NCBI RefSeq assembly: GCF_004365655.1
Contig: NZ_SOEO01000002.1
Location: 620,001-684,000 of the forward strand
Reading direction: 5' to 3'
Source of the DNA: Epilithonimonas xixisoli
GTDB lineage: Bacteria; Bacteroidota; Bacteroidia; Flavobacteriales; Weeksellaceae
DNA length: 64,000 nt
Shown here: one piece after another, positions 61,133 through 64,000 of the stretch
How the letters are laid out: each line of letters starts with the position of its first letter
Position numbering within the stretch: position 1 is the stretch's first letter
Program-made: the position numbers and the translations under genes
Notes under the pieces: model-generated
Seen by the model: only the letters and a program-made list of their open reading frames with translations
What the model was told of the DNA's origin: nothing
Databases searched by the model: none

Positions 61133-62551
61133 ATGAAAAAACTACATTTAATTTTGATCCTGCTTTTATCAATAAGCACTTTTGCACAAACCGTGAATGT
61201 CTTAGGCAACCGAGACAAATTGAAGAAAGAGTTATCGTATGCGAATCAAATAGATTCTTTAATGGCAAAATCTTATGAAAGAGGTTTGTTCACCGGCAAT
61301 GTTCTTGTCTCTAAAAATAATAAAATCATCTATCAAAAATCATTTGGTTTTACAGATGAAACGAAACAAACGGTTTTAAATAACAAATCGATATTCAACA
61401 TTGGTTCTATTGCAAAGGAATTCAATGCGGTTTCCATCATGATTTTGGTGGAACGCGGTCTTCTTAATCTTGATGACCCGATTTCAAAATTTAATTTAGG
61501 ATTACCAAAATGGGCAGAAAAAGTGACGACAAGACATTTGATTAATTATGCCAGTGGAATTCCTAAAATAGAGTCAGGCTTAAGTTCGGTAACTGATGAA
61601 GATGCTTGGAAAATTTTGAGAAGCAGCGATAACTTGTTGTTTGAACCCGGAACCAATTACAAGTATGACAATGGCAATGTATTCTTACAAAGAAGAATCA
61701 TTGAAAAGGTAAGCGGAATGTCATTTCAAGAATTTGTCATTAAAAATATCGTTAAACCTTTGAAAATGACCAATTCAGTGTTTGATCCAAAATTTGGTTA
61801 TAAAAATCGAACATCTTGTTATGATATGGACAATGTGCGATGTCCGGAAATGAATTTTCTTAGTGGCTGGCTTTGGGTCGATATCAATGACCTCTATAAA
61901 TGGATTGATGCGATGAATCATAACCGTTTAATATCAAAAGAATCCTTTCAAACGCTGTTGAATAATCCATACGCGAAAGACGAAGGCGGTTCACTCGGCA
62001 GATATTTTGAAAAAGAAGAATTACAAAGGCACAATGGCGTTTCGTATAAATTTGAATCCATCTTTTTAAATGATTTTAAAAATAATATTACGATAATTTT
62101 AGTATCAAACAATCTGAATAGAGTTTGGGATTTAGGACATCTGATTCATAATTTGATGTTAGGAAAAGATTACGAAGTTCCTAAAAAATCTGTCTATCAA
62201 GCAATAAGAAAGGAATCTCTAAATGATGTAAATAAAGCTGTTGAACATTATTATTCACTGAAAGAAAATTATAAAAATGAATATAGCTTTGAGAATCCCG
62301 GAGAACTGAATAAATTAGGATATGAACTACTAAGGAATGGAAAAAATATTGAGTCCATCATGATATTCAAATTGGCTACAAACGAGTTCCCGAAAGATGC
62401 TAATCTTTTCGATAGTTTAGGAGAAGCCTATTTTACAAATAAGCAATATGATTTAGCATTAGAAAGTTACAAAAAAGCGATCAGTCTTGGTGGAACCAAT
62501 GGAAATGCTGAAAAAATGATAGAAAAAATTGAGAAAGAGATGGGCAAATAA
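61133..62551 (+). CDS. Serine hydrolase (beta-lactamase family) with C-terminal TPRs
   Basis: A 472-residue exported protein (signal peptide to ~19). The class C beta-lactamase/penicillin-binding-protein-like domain has the SxxK motif in NIGSIAKEF (Ser 92, Lys 95) and a YxN-type motif in YKYDNGNVFLQ. After ~residue 355 come TPR-like repeats (FPKDANLFDSLGEAYFTNKQ, YDLALESYKKAISLGG). Such proteins often act as esterases or peptidases rather than beta-lactamases, and resistance should not be inferred. Confidence 0.88.
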   Translation: MKKLHLILILLLSISTFAQTVNVLGNRDKLKKELSYANQIDSLMAKSYERGLFTGNVLVSKNNKIIYQKSFGFTDETKQTVLNNKSIFNIGSIAKEFNAVSIMILVERGLLNLDDPISKFNLGLPKWAEKVTTRHLINYASGIPKIESGLSSVTDEDAWKILRSSDNLLFEPGTNYKYDNGNVFLQRRIIEKVSGMSFQEFVIKNIVKPLKMTNSVFDPKFGYKNRTSCYDMDNVRCPEMNFLSGWLWVDINDLYKWIDAMNHNRLISKESFQTLLNNPYAKDEGGSLGRYFEKEELQRHNGVSYKFESIFLNDFKNNITIILVSNNLNRVWDLGHLIHNLMLGKDYEVPKKSVYQAIRKESLNDVNKAVEHYYSLKENYKNEYSFENPGELNKLGYELLRNGKNIESIMIFKLATNEFPKDANLFDSLGEAYFTNKQYDLALESYKKAISLGGTNGNAEKMIEKIEKEMGK

Positions 62552-62573
62552 AACTGTCAAAATCTATTAAGTA

Positions 62574-62611
62574 AAAAGCTTCTGAATCTCAGAAGCTTTT
62601 CTATTTTTTAA
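62574..62611. terminator. Terminator between convergent genes
   Basis: AAAAGCTTCTGA-ATC-TCAGAAGCTTTT followed by CTATTTTTT. Confidence 0.85.
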
Positions 62612-62618
62612 TCAATAT

Positions 62619-63041
62619 TTAGAAAGAATAAGAAACCCCGAAACTTCCATTATTCCCAGCTTCTACAAACGCGCCCCAATTTTCTGTGAAGAAATATCTG
62701 GCACCAATGTAAACGCCCAAACCAAAGTTTCTGCCAGCAACGCCAACGTTAGCACCTGGATAGATGTCCAATTCTGGTGGCAACGCCAAAGTCTCTTGCA
62801 AGTGAAAGCCTACTCTGGCAAACACAAATGGATTGTCGTCCTTTTCATTAAAGTAAACATTGGCGCCTGCACCTACGGAAATCAAACTGTTGAGTCCATA
62901 GTCATAGGTCGCAGCAATTCCGGTTCCCAATCCCCAAACATTGATTCCAGCTTGTGCTTTTTGATCACCAGCGCCCGTCCAGGCTTGTGAAAATCCAAAT
63001 ACACTCAAATTAATTGCAACAATGGCAAGTATCTTTTTCAT
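62619..63041 (-). CDS. Small outer-membrane beta-barrel protein
   Basis: A 140-residue exported protein. I use the ATG at 63041, which begins a signal peptide (MKKILAIVAINLSVFGFSQA), rather than the in-frame start 30 bp upstream. Alternating hydrophobic strands with Gly turns and a C-terminal aromatic (GSFGVSYSF) indicate a small barrel of about eight strands. I think it belongs to a Bacteroidota-specific DUF (possibly DUF6646) but cannot confirm. A TAATTTTG box lies 3 nt before the ATG. Confidence 0.8.
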   Translation of the reverse strand: MKKILAIVAINLSVFGFSQAWTGAGDQKAQAGINVWGLGTGIAATYDYGLNSLISVGAGANVYFNEKDDNPFVFARVGFHLQETLALPPELDIYPGANVGVAGRNFGLGVYIGARYFFTENWGAFVEAGNNGSFGVSYSF

Positions 63042-63044
63042 ATG

Positions 63045-63052
63045 CAAAATTA
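63045..63052 (-). promoter_or_regulatory. -7 box of the beta-barrel gene
   Basis: TAATTTTG (minus) ends 3 nt before the chosen ATG, with TTTG 16 bp further upstream. This suggests a leaderless or very short leader transcript, or use of the upstream start. Confidence 0.4.
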
Positions 63053-63164
63053 TTATTGTTTTTAAAGTCAAATGGAATCTTCTTAATTTCTGTTTTTAGA
63101 AATTTTTGAAAAGACGATTTCATCAGTATTCAAATTAAAAATATAGATTCAGAAACGGAGATTT

Positions 63165-64000
63165 TTAATTTTTATTTCTTTTCGCACCGAATGAAAAAAG
63201 CAGATAAAACAAAAACGGAAGAATGAAAATACTTCCCAAAAGTAGTGCCCAGCCGAGAGCTTCAATTGTTTTTGGCGCCGCACTTTCATCAAAAAGAGAA
63301 AGCGAAGTTCCGTTGGCAAAAAGAATAATGTCGGGATTATGCTGATAGGTTGCCGCTACAAGAATCATTACAATTTGAAATCCACCCAAAACTCTTGCAA
63401 TTAGGAAGTTACTTTTTTTGATAGACTCGTTGGTAAAGAGTAAACTCACGGTTGCCAGTGTGATCGCAATGATTCCCAATGCTTTGGAGAAAATCCAATG
63501 CAACAGAGGAATGTCGGAATAATGAGCGCTTAGGAAAACCAAAATTCCTGTCACCACAACGTACAAAGCAGTTTGTCTGGTTTTGCGAATCATAATGGGC
63601 AAAGCATCGCTGTATCTCGCCTCGTGGAGAGAAAACAACGACGCCAGATATGCACAAAGTGAAACGGTAAAAAACCCGACACAAGCTCCAAAAAGATTGA
63701 ACCAACTGAAGATATAAAGACTCAGAAAATCTTTAGCTTCCGTATCTATCGAGCCGGAAATGGTTGCAGCAGCGATGATTCCTAGGAAAAAAGGCGTCAG
63801 CAAACTGGAGTAATAAAAAATCTGAGTGTACAGTTTTTGCCAGCTGTCTTCTACCGCGTCGTAATTTCGAAAGGTAAAAGCCGTTCCTCGAGCTATGATT
63901 CCAACCAGCATCAAAACCAAAGGAATGTGCAGATAGGTAGAAACCGTCGTGTAAATCGTAGGGAAACCCACAAATAAAATCACCACCGCAATGATGAGCC
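63165..64000 (-). CDS. cydB: Cytochrome bd oxidase subunit II (partial)
   Basis: The C-terminal ~278 residues of a CydB-type membrane protein. The 5' end lies beyond the window, and the frame stays open to base 64000. Visible are several transmembrane helices and the CydB-type stretches IIARGTAFTFRNYD and LFGACVGFFTVSLCAYLASLF. It ends with a basic tail. With CydA it forms the quinol-oxidising, high-oxygen-affinity terminal oxidase. cydA is presumably upstream, outside the window. Confidence 0.85.
   Translation of the reverse strand, partial: LIIAVVILFVGFPTIYTTVSTYLHIPLVLMLVGIIARGTAFTFRNYDAVEDSWQKLYTQIFYYSSLLTPFFLGIIAAATISGSIDTEAKDFLSLYIFSWFNLFGACVGFFTVSLCAYLASLFSLHEARYSDALPIMIRKTRQTALYVVVTGILVFLSAHYSDIPLLHWIFSKALGIIAITLATVSLLFTNESIKKSNFLIARVLGGFQIVMILVAATYQHNPDIILFANGTSLSLFDESAAPKTIEALGWALLLGSIFILPFLFYLLFSFGAKRNKN

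Noticed and set aside
1-64000. CRISPR arrays, rRNA operons, riboswitches and insertion sequences
   Set aside because: I saw no regularly spaced repeat array, rRNA-like stretch, recognisable riboswitch fold or transposase gene on either strand.

Overview
The window looks like a chromosomal segment of a Chryseobacterium/Epilithonimonas-type bacterium (Bacteroidota, Flavobacteriia). This rests on several signs: low G+C, a type IX secretion C-terminal sorting domain, a MurF–alanine racemase fusion, a GLPGLI protein, DUF3871, TANNTTTG-type -7 promoter boxes, and few Shine-Dalgarno sequences. The species is not fixed by the sequence alone.

The left part (1-39.6 kb) is mostly housekeeping: pyrD, fabG, rsmI, tdk, murF-alr, a patatin/beta-barrel protein, ybeY, mnmG, a methyltransferase, a YoeB-type toxin-antitoxin pair, pgk, rpiB, rnr, a LysE-type exporter, an LD-carboxypeptidase, yraN, a TonB receptor with a TPR partner, an S9 prolyl oligopeptidase, glyS, truC, guaC and a glycosyltransferase. 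Two genes here are frameshifted (30473-30902 and 36424-37165). The gene-free stretch 19853-20531 has DnaA-box-like sites and an A+T-rich flank. Two near-consensus parS sites flank mnmG 3-5 kb away, and two weaker ones lie further right, so I propose this stretch as the replication origin.

From about 39.7 to 57.35 kb a mobile island is inserted at the 3' end of a tRNA-Asn gene (57349-57422, minus). The tRNA 3' end plus its terminator is repeated three times (39.7, 41.2 and 57.3 kb), which implies tandem or accreted insertions. The first unit carries only a Fic protein with a putative autoregulatory operator. The second unit carries an XRE regulator, small unknown genes, a GHKL ATPase joined to a predicted PD-(D/E)xK nuclease, a membrane protein with an SH3-like tail, a very large YobI/KAP-type membrane NTPase, a DUF3871 / RecA-like ATPase / SF2 helicase module and a tyrosine integrase. 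No capsid, portal, relaxase or conjugation gene is visible. The GHKL-nuclease / membrane-SH3 / YobI trio is the best candidate for an undescribed (probably defensive) system.

The right part (57.4-64 kb) returns to ordinary genes: rseP, a pirin, a GLPGLI protein, a serine hydrolase with TPRs, a small beta-barrel protein, and cydB running off the end. Six intergenic copies of one degenerate ~90-110 bp repeat type are scattered through the chromosomal part and none is seen in the island.
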